Shown one piece after another: positions 17,138 to 25,354 of a stretch of 35,787 bases of DNA (its first letter is position 1; each line of letters starts with the position of its first letter). The DNA lies in assembly GCA_946538445.1 (NCBI GenBank), contig CAMNGO010000003.1, forward strand, positions 1 to 35,787, in the 5' to 3' direction. Source of the stretch: an uncultured Lachnospiraceae bacterium (GTDB taxonomy: Bacteria; Bacillota; Clostridia; Lachnospirales; Lachnospiraceae). The notes under the pieces are model-generated. The model did not search any database. It had not been told where the DNA came from and saw nothing but the letters and a program-made list of their open reading frames with translations. A program made the translations under genes and the position numbers.

Positions 17138-18172
17138 ATGGAAAAGAATAAGAAGGATATACGGATCCTGGCCGTCGAGACATCCTGTGACGAGACAGCC
17201 GCAGCCGTCGTACAAAACGGCAGGGAAGTATTATCCAATGTTATATATACACAGATTAAGCTCCATACCGTCTTCGGGGGTGTTGTCCCGGAGATTGCAT
17301 CCAGAAAGCATATCGAGAAGATCAATCCGGTCATTGAGACTGCCCTCAGTGAGGCGGGTGTCACTCTGGATGAGATTGATGCGGTGGCTGTCACATATGG
17401 CCCCGGACTTGTGGGTGCTTTGCTGGTTGGGGTGGCCGAAGCCAAGGCCATAGCTTATGGAGCCGGGAAAGCATTGATCGGTGTTCATCATATCGAGGGA
17501 CATATCAGTGCCAATTACATTGAACATAAAGAACTGGAACCTCCGTTCCTCTGTCTGGTGGCATCCGGGGGTCATTCCCACCTGGTGATGGTCAAGGACT
17601 ATGGTGTATACGAAATCATAGGAAGAACCAGGGATGATGCAGCGGGGGAAGCTTTTGACAAGGTTGCCAGGGCTATCGGGCTTGGTTATCCCGGAGGACC
17701 GAAAGTGGATAAACTTGCCAGGGAAGGGAATCGGCACGCCATCACTTTCCCCAGGGCAAAGATTATGGACCACCCGGATGATTTCAGCTTCAGCGGCCTG
17801 AAATCTGCCGTACTGAATTATCTGAATCAATGCCAGATGAAGGGAATCGAGGTTAACCGGGCAGATGTAGCCGCTTCATTTCAGCAGGCGGTAATAGACG
17901 TGCTGACGGAACATACCATTGATGCTGCCAAAAGGATCGGTGTAGATAAAGTAGCCATCGCCGGCGGTGTGGCTTCCAATTCTTCACTTCGAAGCCAGAT
18001 GAAAGAAGCCTGTGCCCGCAGCAGGATGCGTTTCTATTACCCATCCCCGGTTTATTGCACCGATAATGCAGCTATGATCGGTACAGCGGCATATTACGAA
18101 TACATAAAAGGGGTACGCCACGGCTGGGATCTGAACGCCATCGCGAACCTGAAGATTGGTGAGAGAAGATAA
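17138..18172 (+). CDS. tsaD: tRNA t6A threonylcarbamoyltransferase TsaD
   Basis: The 344-residue catalytic subunit of t6A synthesis transfers threonylcarbamoyl from its AMP ester to A37. Signatures are LAVETSCDETAAAVV at the N-terminus, the metal-binding HHIEGH (about residues 116-121), ASGGHSHLV, and VAIAGGVASNSSLR with YCTDNAAMIG at the C-terminus. Length is normal. The start has GGAGG 6 bases upstream. The ispD gene begins four bases after its stop, so the two are coupled. Confidence 0.96.
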   Translation: MEKNKKDIRILAVETSCDETAAAVVQNGREVLSNVIYTQIKLHTVFGGVVPEIASRKHIEKINPVIETALSEAGVTLDEIDAVAVTYGPGLVGALLVGVAEAKAIAYGAGKALIGVHHIEGHISANYIEHKELEPPFLCLVASGGHSHLVMVKDYGVYEIIGRTRDDAAGEAFDKVARAIGLGYPGGPKVDKLAREGNRHAITFPRAKIMDHPDDFSFSGLKSAVLNYLNQCQMKGIEVNRADVAASFQQAVIDVLTEHTIDAAKRIGVDKVAIAGGVASNSSLRSQMKEACARSRMRFYYPSPVYCTDNAAMIGTAAYYEYIKGVRHGWDLNAIANLKIGERR

Positions 18173-18176
18173 AACT

Positions 18177-18884
18177 ATGGATGAGAACAGGACGATAGCC
18201 ATCGTTATGGCTGCCGGAAGGGGCAGCCGGATGAAATCAGACATCAATAAAGTATACCTGGAACTTCTGGGAAAACCGGTGTTGTATTATTCTCTGATAG
18301 CCTTTGAGAGAAGCAGGATCCATGAAGTGATCATCGTGGTTTCCCCGGGGGATGAAGATTATGTGCGCAAGGAGATCGTGGAGGCTTACGGCCTGAGGAA
18401 AGTGACAAAGATCGTGACGGGAGGCAAGGAACGATTTGAGTCGGTATCTAACGGAATCGATGCGTGCCCGGAGGAGGGCTACATCTTTATCCACGACGGT
18501 GCCAGGCCCTTTATCCTGCCGGAACAGATCAATACCTGCATCGAAGAGACAACCAGATATAAAGCTTGTGCAGTAGCTATGCCGGTGAAAGATACCATAA
18601 GGATCGTGGACGAAGAAGGCTACTCCTCCCTCACTCCAAACCGGAACTATGTATGGCAGATGCAGACACCCCAATGCTTTCTTTTGTCGGAAGCAAAAAA
18701 AGCCTACAAGATCATGATGGAATCCGGTGACAGGGACATCACGGACGATGTGATGGTACTGGAACGATACGGAAACAGACGATCCAAAATGATTCCGGGC
18801 AGCTATGATAATATAAAACTTACCACACCGGAAGATATGGTGTTTGGAGAAAGCATCCTGAAAAGGTATTTAGGAGATGAATGA
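18177..18884 (+). CDS. ispD: 2-C-methyl-D-erythritol 4-phosphate cytidylyltransferase
   Basis: The 235-residue enzyme joins CTP to MEP in the non-mevalonate isoprenoid pathway. The nucleotide loop VMAAGRGSRMKSDINKVYL at the N-terminus, HDGARPF (about residue 106) and the C-terminal LTTPEDMVFGE are typical. Start 18177 begins the homology; an ATG seven codons earlier lies inside tsaD. No ispF follows. Three bases separate it from the ClpX-like gene. Confidence 0.93.
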   Translation: MDENRTIAIVMAAGRGSRMKSDINKVYLELLGKPVLYYSLIAFERSRIHEVIIVVSPGDEDYVRKEIVEAYGLRKVTKIVTGGKERFESVSNGIDACPEEGYIFIHDGARPFILPEQINTCIEETTRYKACAVAMPVKDTIRIVDEEGYSSLTPNRNYVWQMQTPQCFLLSEAKKAYKIMMESGDRDITDDVMVLERYGNRRSKMIPGSYDNIKLTTPEDMVFGESILKRYLGDE

Positions 18885-18887
18885 CAG

Positions 18888-20483
18888 ATGATAAATATGA
18901 TGAATATGCCGGAAGATATGATCCGAAATGGATTGGGATCCGGGAACATTTCCTGTGATTCTTTGTATCCGGAAGACAGACCGTATAAAATAAACATGCT
19001 TGAATCTGATGATTATGACGATGCAGAGGAAGATTCGGAGGAGGAAGAAGCCGAAGAAGTCGAGGTGATCGATAACGAAGATGACGATGATGAAGGCCCT
19101 GAGAAGAAGGGACCGGAATACTGCAGTGTCTGCCATCGCAGCGAATCCCAGGGAGCTACTCTGATCCACATGCCCAATAACATGTGTATCTGCACGGACT
19201 GTATGCAGAAATCTTTTGATGCCTTCGGGAAAGGATTCCCGGGAGGAGGAGTCCAGTTCCTCGACCTGTCCAATTTTGATTTCAACAGTCTGAAGAATAT
19301 GAATCTCGGAGACCTGCTTACCGGCTCCAACACGATTCAGAAACCTAAAAAAGCCAAGAAGAAGAAAAAGAAGAAAAAACAGGAAGAAACAACCCTCACT
19401 TTGAAAAACATACCTGCTCCCCATCAGATCAAGGCCAGTCTTGACGAGTATGTGATCGGCCAGGATTATGCAAAAAAAGTGATGTCTGTTGCTGTTTACA
19501 ATCATTATAAACGTGTGATCACCAACACGATGGATGAAATCGAGATCGACAAATCCAACATGTTGATGATCGGACCGACAGGTTCCGGAAAAACCTATCT
19601 GGTGAAAACTCTGGCCAGATTGCTGAACGTTCCTCTGGCTATCTGCGATGCCACTTCCCTCACGGAAGCAGGTTATATCGGTGACGATGTGGAAAGTGTA
19701 CTCTCCAAACTGCTTGCCAATGCGGATAATGACGTGGAGAAGGCAGAAAGAGGAATCATCTTTATCGACGAGATCGATAAGATCGCCAAGAAGAAAAATA
19801 CTACCAGCCGGGACGTCAGCGGGGAATCCGTACAGCAGGCCCTCCTCAAACTTCTGGAAGGAAGCGAGGTGGAAGTTCCTGTGGGGGCCAGTTCAAAGAA
19901 TGCCATGGTTCCTACAACCATGATGGACACCAGGAATATTCTTTTTATCTGCGGAGGTGCTTTCCCTGATCTGGACCAGATCATCAAGCAGAGGATGAAG
20001 AAGCAGACATCCATCGGCTTCCGTGCTGAGTTAAAGGATAAATATGATAATGAAGAGAACATCCTGCAGTATGTTACCATCGAAGATATCCGCAAGTTTG
20101 GCATGATTCCGGAATTCATAGGCCGGCTGCCGATCCTCTTTACCCTGAAACCTCTCTCCAAAGAGATGCTGGTAGATATCCTGAAAGAGCCTAAGAATGC
20201 CATCATTAAGCAGTATCAGAAACTGTTGGCTCTGGATGAGGTGGATCTTCAGTTTGAAGACGGTGCTCTGACCGCCATCGCTGAAAAGGCCATGGAGAAA
20301 GATACGGGAGCAAGAGCTCTGCGGGCAATCATCGAGGAGATCATGTTGGATATCATGTTCGAGATTCCAAAAGATGACAATATCGGAAGGGTTATCATCA
20401 CGGAAGATTACATCCGTAATCACGGACTGCCCATCATAGAGATGAGGCAATATCTTCAGCTAAAACAACAAGACGATAAATAG
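18888..20483 (+). CDS. Divergent ClpX-like AAA+ ATPase with acidic N-terminus
   Basis: The 531-residue protein keeps the ClpX plan but is about 110 residues longer than usual ClpX. Residues 39-75 are extremely acidic. A four-cysteine zinc domain follows (C79, C82, C102, C105), then a lysine tract (KKKKKKKK within about 156-164) and the AAA+ core: Walker A GPTGSGKT (229-236), pore loop GYIGDDVES (262-270), Walker B IIFIDEID (290-297). The ClpP-docking IGF is present at 376-378. The RKH loop of canonical ClpX, between VP and the VDT-like stretch, is replaced by SSKNAMVPTT, so the Arg-Lys-His substrate-gate residues are missing. A ClpP partnership is plausible, with changed substrate choice. It may be an extra paralogue or the only ClpX; clpP is not in the window. 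Confidence 0.85.
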   Translation: MINMMNMPEDMIRNGLGSGNISCDSLYPEDRPYKINMLESDDYDDAEEDSEEEEAEEVEVIDNEDDDDEGPEKKGPEYCSVCHRSESQGATLIHMPNNMCICTDCMQKSFDAFGKGFPGGGVQFLDLSNFDFNSLKNMNLGDLLTGSNTIQKPKKAKKKKKKKKQEETTLTLKNIPAPHQIKASLDEYVIGQDYAKKVMSVAVYNHYKRVITNTMDEIEIDKSNMLMIGPTGSGKTYLVKTLARLLNVPLAICDATSLTEAGYIGDDVESVLSKLLANADNDVEKAERGIIFIDEIDKIAKKKNTTSRDVSGESVQQALLKLLEGSEVEVPVGASSKNAMVPTTMMDTRNILFICGGAFPDLDQIIKQRMKKQTSIGFRAELKDKYDNEENILQYVTIEDIRKFGMIPEFIGRLPILFTLKPLSKEMLVDILKEPKNAIIKQYQKLLALDEVDLQFEDGALTAIAEKAMEKDTGARALRAIIEEIMLDIMFEIPKDDNIGRVIITEDYIRNHGLPIIEMRQYLQLKQQDDK

Positions 20484-20499
20484 TATAGGCTGACATTTA

Positions 20500-20538
20500 C
20501 CCCATCTGAGGGATTGCTTCTCAGATGGGGATTTTTTT
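20500..20538 (+). terminator. Terminator after the ClpX-like gene
   Basis: Perfect 11-bp stem CCCCATCTGAG / CTCAGATGGGG with a 9-nt loop, followed by A and seven T. It is the first strong terminator after the one behind hpf. Confidence 0.92.
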
Positions 20539-20652
20539 ACATTTTCATATGAAATCTTGAATTTCTTGTATGGATATGTAAAAATAAAAGGGACTACAAT
20601 TGTATGATTCATGATAGATTCCCTTGAATTAAAGGGTTACACAGGAGGCAAT

Positions 20653-22617
20653 ATGGACGATTTATATTTGAAATATTTAAAAAGCCTGTCGGTGCAGTAC
20701 CCGACCATCGCCAAGGCTTCCACAGAGATGATTAACCTGCAGGCAAGACTTAATCTTCCCAAGGAAACAGAGCATTTTGTATCGGATATTCATGGGGAAT
20801 ATGAACAGTTCCTTCATATTCTCAGAAATGGTTCCGGAGCCATCCGTAATAAGATAGAGGATGTATTTGGCAGCACCCTCTCCCAGAAAGATAAGAAGAG
20901 TCTGGCTGCTCTGATCTACTATCCGGAGCAGAAAGTGGAGCAGATGAAACTGCATCTGTCCCAGGAAGACCTTTTGGACTGGTATAAAGTTTCCCTTCAC
21001 CGGCTGGTGGCTGTGTGTAAGGAAAGCTCTGCCAAATACACCCGGTCAAGATTACGTAAGAATCTGCCGCCGGACTATGCATATATCCTTGAAGAACTGC
21101 TCAGTGAGAATAACCGGGTAGTACAGAAAGAAGAATATTACAACGAGATATTTGATACCATCATCCGTATTAATCGCGCCAAGGAGTTCATCGTGGCCAT
21201 CTCCACGGCCATCCAGAGACTGGTTGTTACCAGACTTCACATCATCGGAGATATCTTTGACAGGGGCCCGGGTCCTCACATCATCATGGATCACCTGATG
21301 AAAGACAATGTGGAAGTAGATTTCCAGTGGGGCAATCACGATATCGTATGGATGGGTGCAGCCTCCGGATCCTGGGTATGTATCGCCAACGTGATCAGGC
21401 TCTGTGCCCGCTATAATAACATGGATGTGCTGGAGGACGGTTACGGAATCAACCTCCTCCCATTAGCCACCTTTGCCCTGGACACCTATAAGGATGATCC
21501 TTGTGAGATCTTCCGTGGCAAGACCATGGTGGAGGTGCCGGAAAATGAGCTTGAACTCAATACCAAGATGCACAAAGCCATCGCAATCCTTCAGTTTAAG
21601 CTGGAAGGACAGGTCATCAAAAAACATCCGGAGTTCAAGATGGAGAAGAGAAATCTTCTGGATAAGATCAATTATGATAATGGAACCATCACCATCGACG
21701 GCAAAACCTATCCACTCCTGGATACCTCCTTCCCAACCATTATGCCGGAGGATCCCTATGCACTGACCCCGGAAGAAGAAGAGCTTATGAACAGGCTCTG
21801 CCTTAATTTTAAAAACTGTGAGAAGCTGCAGGAGCACATCCGCTTTATGTTTAACAAGGGAAGTATGTACCTGTGTTATAACGGTAATCTTCTCTATCAT
21901 GGCTGTGTGCCTATCGATGAGGATGGGATGTTCCGAGAGGTACTGATTAAGGATAAATACTACAAGGGCAAGGGCCTCTATGATATCCTGGAATACTATA
22001 TGAGAAAAGGATATTATGAGCAGGAGGACGAAGAGGAACATGAATATGGAAAAGATATCATGTGGTACACCTGGTCCAACGAGAATTCCCCGGTCTTCGG
22101 CAAGGAGAAGATGGCAACCTTTGAGCGGTACTTTATCGATGACAAATCACTCCATGAGGAAAGGAAAGACTATTATTATCAACTCATAGAAAATGAGGAG
22201 ATGGTAAACCGGATCATGGTGGAATTTGGACTGAATCCGGATACCGCCCATATCATAAACGGACATATGCCGGTGAAGACCAAGAAGGGAGAGTCCCCGG
22301 TAAAATGCGGCGGCAAGGTTATGATCATCGATGGTGGTTTCTCCAAAGCCTACCATAAGACCACAGGTATCTCGGGATATACTCTGATCTACAATTCCTA
22401 CGGATTACGTCTGGTAGCCCACGAGGCGTTCACCTCCACAGAGGATGTGATCGAGAAGGAGATTGACGTACATTCCAGTACGGTAATTCGCGAACTTAAC
22501 AGCGTGAGAGAGAGGGTCTATGATACAGAAAACGGAAAGAAATTCCGTGAGAAGATCAAAGACCTGGAAGAGCTGCTTCTGGCCTATCGTTCTGGTCTTA
22601 TCCTGGAAAGAGAGTAA
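20653..22617 (+). CDS. fbp: Fructose-1,6-bisphosphatase, class III
   Basis: A 654-residue enzyme converting fructose-1,6-bisphosphate to fructose-6-phosphate in gluconeogenesis; it would serve growth on lactate. Length is right for class III (about 640-670), found mainly in Firmicutes. Metallophosphatase motifs are DIHGEYEQF (about residues 43-51), GDIFDRGPGPH, WGNHDIVWMG, and a C-terminal NGHMPV and DGGFSKAYH. The ATG at 20653 has AGGAGG 7 bases upstream and is preferred to an ATG 14 codons earlier without a ribosome site. It stands alone between two terminators. Confidence 0.95.
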   Translation: MDDLYLKYLKSLSVQYPTIAKASTEMINLQARLNLPKETEHFVSDIHGEYEQFLHILRNGSGAIRNKIEDVFGSTLSQKDKKSLAALIYYPEQKVEQMKLHLSQEDLLDWYKVSLHRLVAVCKESSAKYTRSRLRKNLPPDYAYILEELLSENNRVVQKEEYYNEIFDTIIRINRAKEFIVAISTAIQRLVVTRLHIIGDIFDRGPGPHIIMDHLMKDNVEVDFQWGNHDIVWMGAASGSWVCIANVIRLCARYNNMDVLEDGYGINLLPLATFALDTYKDDPCEIFRGKTMVEVPENELELNTKMHKAIAILQFKLEGQVIKKHPEFKMEKRNLLDKINYDNGTITIDGKTYPLLDTSFPTIMPEDPYALTPEEEELMNRLCLNFKNCEKLQEHIRFMFNKGSMYLCYNGNLLYHGCVPIDEDGMFREVLIKDKYYKGKGLYDILEYYMRKGYYEQEDEEEHEYGKDIMWYTWSNENSPVFGKEKMATFERYFIDDKSLHEERKDYYYQLIENEEMVNRIMVEFGLNPDTAHIINGHMPVKTKKGESPVKCGGKVMIIDGGFSKAYHKTTGISGYTLIYNSYGLRLVAHEAFTSTEDVIEKEIDVHSSTVIRELNSVRERVYDTENGKKFREKIKDLEELLLAYRSGLILERE

Positions 22618-22679
22618 TCCTTTCTAATGAGGATTATTCGCCTGATCCTTATTTATAAAAACTGAAAATGATCCTATCC

Positions 22680-22720
22680 GGAACCAAAATGGACTTTCAT
22701 AGGCTATTTTGGTTCCTTCT
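22680..22720 (+). terminator. Terminator after fbp
   Basis: Perfect 11-bp stem GGAACCAAAAT / ATTTTGGTTCC with a 15-nt loop, followed by TTCTTT. The tail is imperfect. Confidence 0.75.
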
Positions 22721-22775
22721 TTATCCGAATATATTTTCTCAGATGGAAATTTAACGATTTAATGGACTGATGTGA

Positions 22776-22805
22776 TTGACAAATAGCGGCAACCTGTTAT
22801 ATATT
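22776..22805 (+). promoter_or_regulatory. Sigma-A promoter of ilvBN
   Basis: Consensus TTGACA at 22776-22781 and TATATT at 22800-22805 (18-base spacer; TATATA two bases earlier gives 16). The leader is only about 35-40 bases, too short for a T-box or peptide attenuator, so control by a repressor is more likely. Confidence 0.72.
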
Positions 22806-22848
22806 CTAAATTATCATGCAATAATTATGGGAAAAGGAGTATAACAAG

Positions 22849-24582
22849 ATGAAGATTTCTGGCAACAAGTTGTTTGTGACGGCGTTGAAAAAAGAAGGCG
22901 TGGATACGGTTTTCGGGTATCCGGGCGGTATGGTCGTCAATCTTCTCGATGAACTCTATAATGCCCCGGGAATAAATATGGTACTTCCAAGACATGAACA
23001 AGGCCTGATCCATGCGGCGGACGGATATGCAAGAGCCACCGGCAAGGTGGGGGTATGTCTTGTAACAAGCGGCCCCGGAGCGACGAATCTGGTTACGGGG
23101 ATCGCCAATGCCAACTATGACAGTATTCCGCTGGTATGCTTCACCGGGCAGGTTCCGGAGTATCTGATCGGAAATGATGCTTTCCAGGAAGTGGACATCG
23201 TCGGAATCACGAGAAATGTGGCCAAATTTGTCATTATGGTTCGTGACCGTGAGATGCTTGCCCAGAGGATTAAAGAAGCCTTCTATATCGCCCGGTCCGG
23301 GAAACCGGGACCGGTGCTGGTAGACCTTCCGGCGGACGTTATGGCGGAACTGGGCTCCACGTCCTACCCCACAGAAGTAACAATTCGCGGATATAAACCC
23401 AACACCAGTATCCATATCGGTCAGCTTAAGAAAGCTCTCACTTTATTAAAGAGAGCCAAGAAACCAATGTTCCTGATCGGTGGCGGTGTTAATATCGCCG
23501 GAGCACAGGCGGAGTTGACGGAACTGGTAGAAAAACTGGAGATTCCTGTGGTGACTTCCGTCATGGGCAGGGGAGCTATCGCGACAGACCATCGATTATA
23601 TTTTGGCAACATCGGTATGCATGGATGTTTTACGGCAAACCGCATTGCCAATGAATGTGATCTGATGGTTTCCATCGGATGCCGCTTTAATGACCGTGTC
23701 ACAGGAAGGATCGCAACATTTGCCCCGAATGCCAAGATCATTCATATTGATATCGAATCGGCAGCAATCTCAAGAAATATCATCGTTGATATCCCCATCG
23801 TGTCGGACGCCAAACTGGCAATCACCAAGATGCTGGAACTGACCAAACCGATGAAACATGAGAAATGGGTGGCTGATATCGTTAAGTGGCAGGAGAAATA
23901 CCCTCTTTCTGTGGACTGTACGTCCGGCGTCAACCCCCAGAAGATCATGGAAACTTTAAATGAGATCTATGCAGATAAAGATACCATCTTTACTTCCGAT
24001 GTGGGACAGCATCAGATGTGGGCTAATCAATACCTGAGACTGGATGACCGACATCGTCTGATTCAGTCCGGCGGACTGGGTACCATGGGATTCGGCCTTC
24101 CCTCTGCCGTGGGAGCACAGATTGGCTGCCGGGAGAAGGAAGTCGTGTCTATCAACGGTGACGGCGGATTCCAGATGAACATGCAGGAGCTGGCCACAGG
24201 GGTTGTGGAAAGCCTTCCTCTGGTCAACGTTATTCTGAATAACACCTTCCTTGGCATGGTTCGCCAGATGCAGACCCAATTCCATAAAGGACGTTTTGCA
24301 CTTACCAATCTGAACTGCTATAAATCAGAGACAGGGGAAGTGATCGATAAAGGATTTGAGGAGATGGAATATGTGCCTAACTTTGTGAAAGTGGCTGAAA
24401 GTTATAACTCCAAAGGCTATCGTGTCACAAAGGATGAAGACCTGAAATCCACCATAGAAGAAGCCAGAGCGTATGCCATGGAGCACAAAAGACCGGTCAT
24501 CGTGGAATGCATGGTATCTCCGGACCAGCTGGTAATGCCATGGATTCCGGGCGGTAAGAGTTTTGACGATATATTATTATAA
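22849..24582 (+). CDS. ilvB: Acetolactate synthase, large (catalytic) subunit
   Basis: The 577-residue thiamine-diphosphate enzyme condenses pyruvate to acetolactate, or with 2-ketobutyrate to acetohydroxybutyrate, the first shared step of branched-chain amino acid synthesis. The catalytic Glu is E50 in LPRHEQGLIHAADGYARA, the FAD/cofactor domain is central, and the ThDP-Mg motif is GDGGFQMNMQELATG with NNTFLGMVRQ downstream. Length is typical. AAAGGAGT precedes the ATG. The regulatory subunit gene follows after 12 bases, which supports the anabolic enzyme rather than the catabolic AlsS type. Confidence 0.95.
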   Translation: MKISGNKLFVTALKKEGVDTVFGYPGGMVVNLLDELYNAPGINMVLPRHEQGLIHAADGYARATGKVGVCLVTSGPGATNLVTGIANANYDSIPLVCFTGQVPEYLIGNDAFQEVDIVGITRNVAKFVIMVRDREMLAQRIKEAFYIARSGKPGPVLVDLPADVMAELGSTSYPTEVTIRGYKPNTSIHIGQLKKALTLLKRAKKPMFLIGGGVNIAGAQAELTELVEKLEIPVVTSVMGRGAIATDHRLYFGNIGMHGCFTANRIANECDLMVSIGCRFNDRVTGRIATFAPNAKIIHIDIESAAISRNIIVDIPIVSDAKLAITKMLELTKPMKHEKWVADIVKWQEKYPLSVDCTSGVNPQKIMETLNEIYADKDTIFTSDVGQHQMWANQYLRLDDRHRLIQSGGLGTMGFGLPSAVGAQIGCREKEVVSINGDGGFQMNMQELATGVVESLPLVNVILNNTFLGMVRQMQTQFHKGRFALTNLNCYKSETGEVIDKGFEEMEYVPNFVKVAESYNSKGYRVTKDEDLKSTIEEARAYAMEHKRPVIVECMVSPDQLVMPWIPGGKSFDDILL

Positions 24583-24594
24583 GGAGGGACAACC

Positions 24595-25113
24595 ATGAGG
24601 GAAGTCAGCAATATAAAGAAAAAAAGATGGGTCTCTCTTTATGTGGAGAACCGGATCGGTGTTATGGCCCGCATCGCCAGTATGATGGCGGGGAAATCCT
24701 ACAATATTGACAGCATTACTGTCGGGAAGACAGAAGATCCCACGGTATCTCGTATGACAATCGGTTTATCCTCCGATGATCCGACTTTTGAACAGATCAA
24801 GAAACAGTTGAATCGATGCGTGGAGGTCATCAAGCTGAATGATATCACAGATGCCCCAACACACATGAAGGAGATACTTTTCTTCAAGATTCACGATTGT
24901 TCAGAATTCGAGAAGGGGGAGATCTTCCGGATCGCCACCGTATTTGGAGCGAAAGCCATCGATTACGGTATCGACAGTGTTCTTCTGGAATGTGTCGCCA
25001 CCGAGGGAAAGAATAATGATCTTATCAAACTGCTCATGGAGAAATTCAAGAAAGTAGAAGTGGTTCGTGGCGGTATCGTAGCCATCGAATCCATCAGTAT
25101 GACTGATCGATAA
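24595..25113 (+). CDS. ilvN: Acetolactate synthase, small (regulatory) subunit
   Basis: The 172-residue subunit activates IlvB and confers valine feedback inhibition. The N-terminal ACT domain spans about residues 10-85 (VSLYVENRIGVMARIASMMA, GKSYNIDSITVGKT) and the C-terminal domain about 90-170. GGAGGG at 24583-24588 starts immediately after the ilvB stop, so translation is probably coupled. Some Firmicutes call this gene ilvH; the name does not change the role. A strong terminator follows. Confidence 0.94.
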   Translation: MREVSNIKKKRWVSLYVENRIGVMARIASMMAGKSYNIDSITVGKTEDPTVSRMTIGLSSDDPTFEQIKKQLNRCVEVIKLNDITDAPTHMKEILFFKIHDCSEFEKGEIFRIATVFGAKAIDYGIDSVLLECVATEGKNNDLIKLLMEKFKKVEVVRGGIVAIESISMTDR

Positions 25114-25156
25114 AAACGAGCAAACTGTTGGTTGTAATAATAAGAGCTGAGAAAAC

Positions 25157-25195
25157 AGTGCCGGGAAGATAGTGCCTCCCGGCACTTTCTTTTTT
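25157..25195 (+). terminator. Terminator of ilvBN
   Basis: Perfect 10-bp stem AGTGCCGGGA / TCCCGGCACT with a 10-nt loop and a T-rich tail TTCTTTTTT. Confidence 0.93.
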
Positions 25196-25204
25196 AAGAG
25201 ATAC

Positions 25205-25233
25205 TTGACAGGCGGAAAACATTAATATATTAT
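25205..25233 (+). promoter_or_regulatory. Sigma-A promoter of the surface-protein gene
   Basis: Consensus TTGACA at 25205-25210, 17-base spacer, TATTAT at 25228-25233. The start would be near 25240, leaving a ~115-base leader. Confidence 0.78.
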
Positions 25234-25246
25234 ATAACTGTAAAAA

Positions 25247-25275
25247 TATTACAATATTACTAATTAATGTAATAT
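25247..25275. promoter_or_regulatory. Dyad in the surface-protein leader
   Basis: ATATTAC occurs twice in a row and is matched by an inverted GTAATAT at the far end, just after the predicted transcript start. It could be an operator or a weak leader hairpin. A very strong Shine-Dalgarno-like AAGGAGGTG at about 25283-25291 follows without a usable start codon behind it. Confidence 0.35.
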
Positions 25276-25354
25276 CTGAGCAAGGAGGTGGAGATACCAT
25301 AGGTCATAGGAATGTGCGAGTCAGCGAGGAATAATGGAAAGAGAGGTTAAGTAT

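Noticed and set aside
22800..22848. Possible T-box or leader-peptide attenuator before ilvB
   Set aside because: The leader is only about 40 bases long and shows neither the T-box sequence nor a terminator/antiterminator pair.
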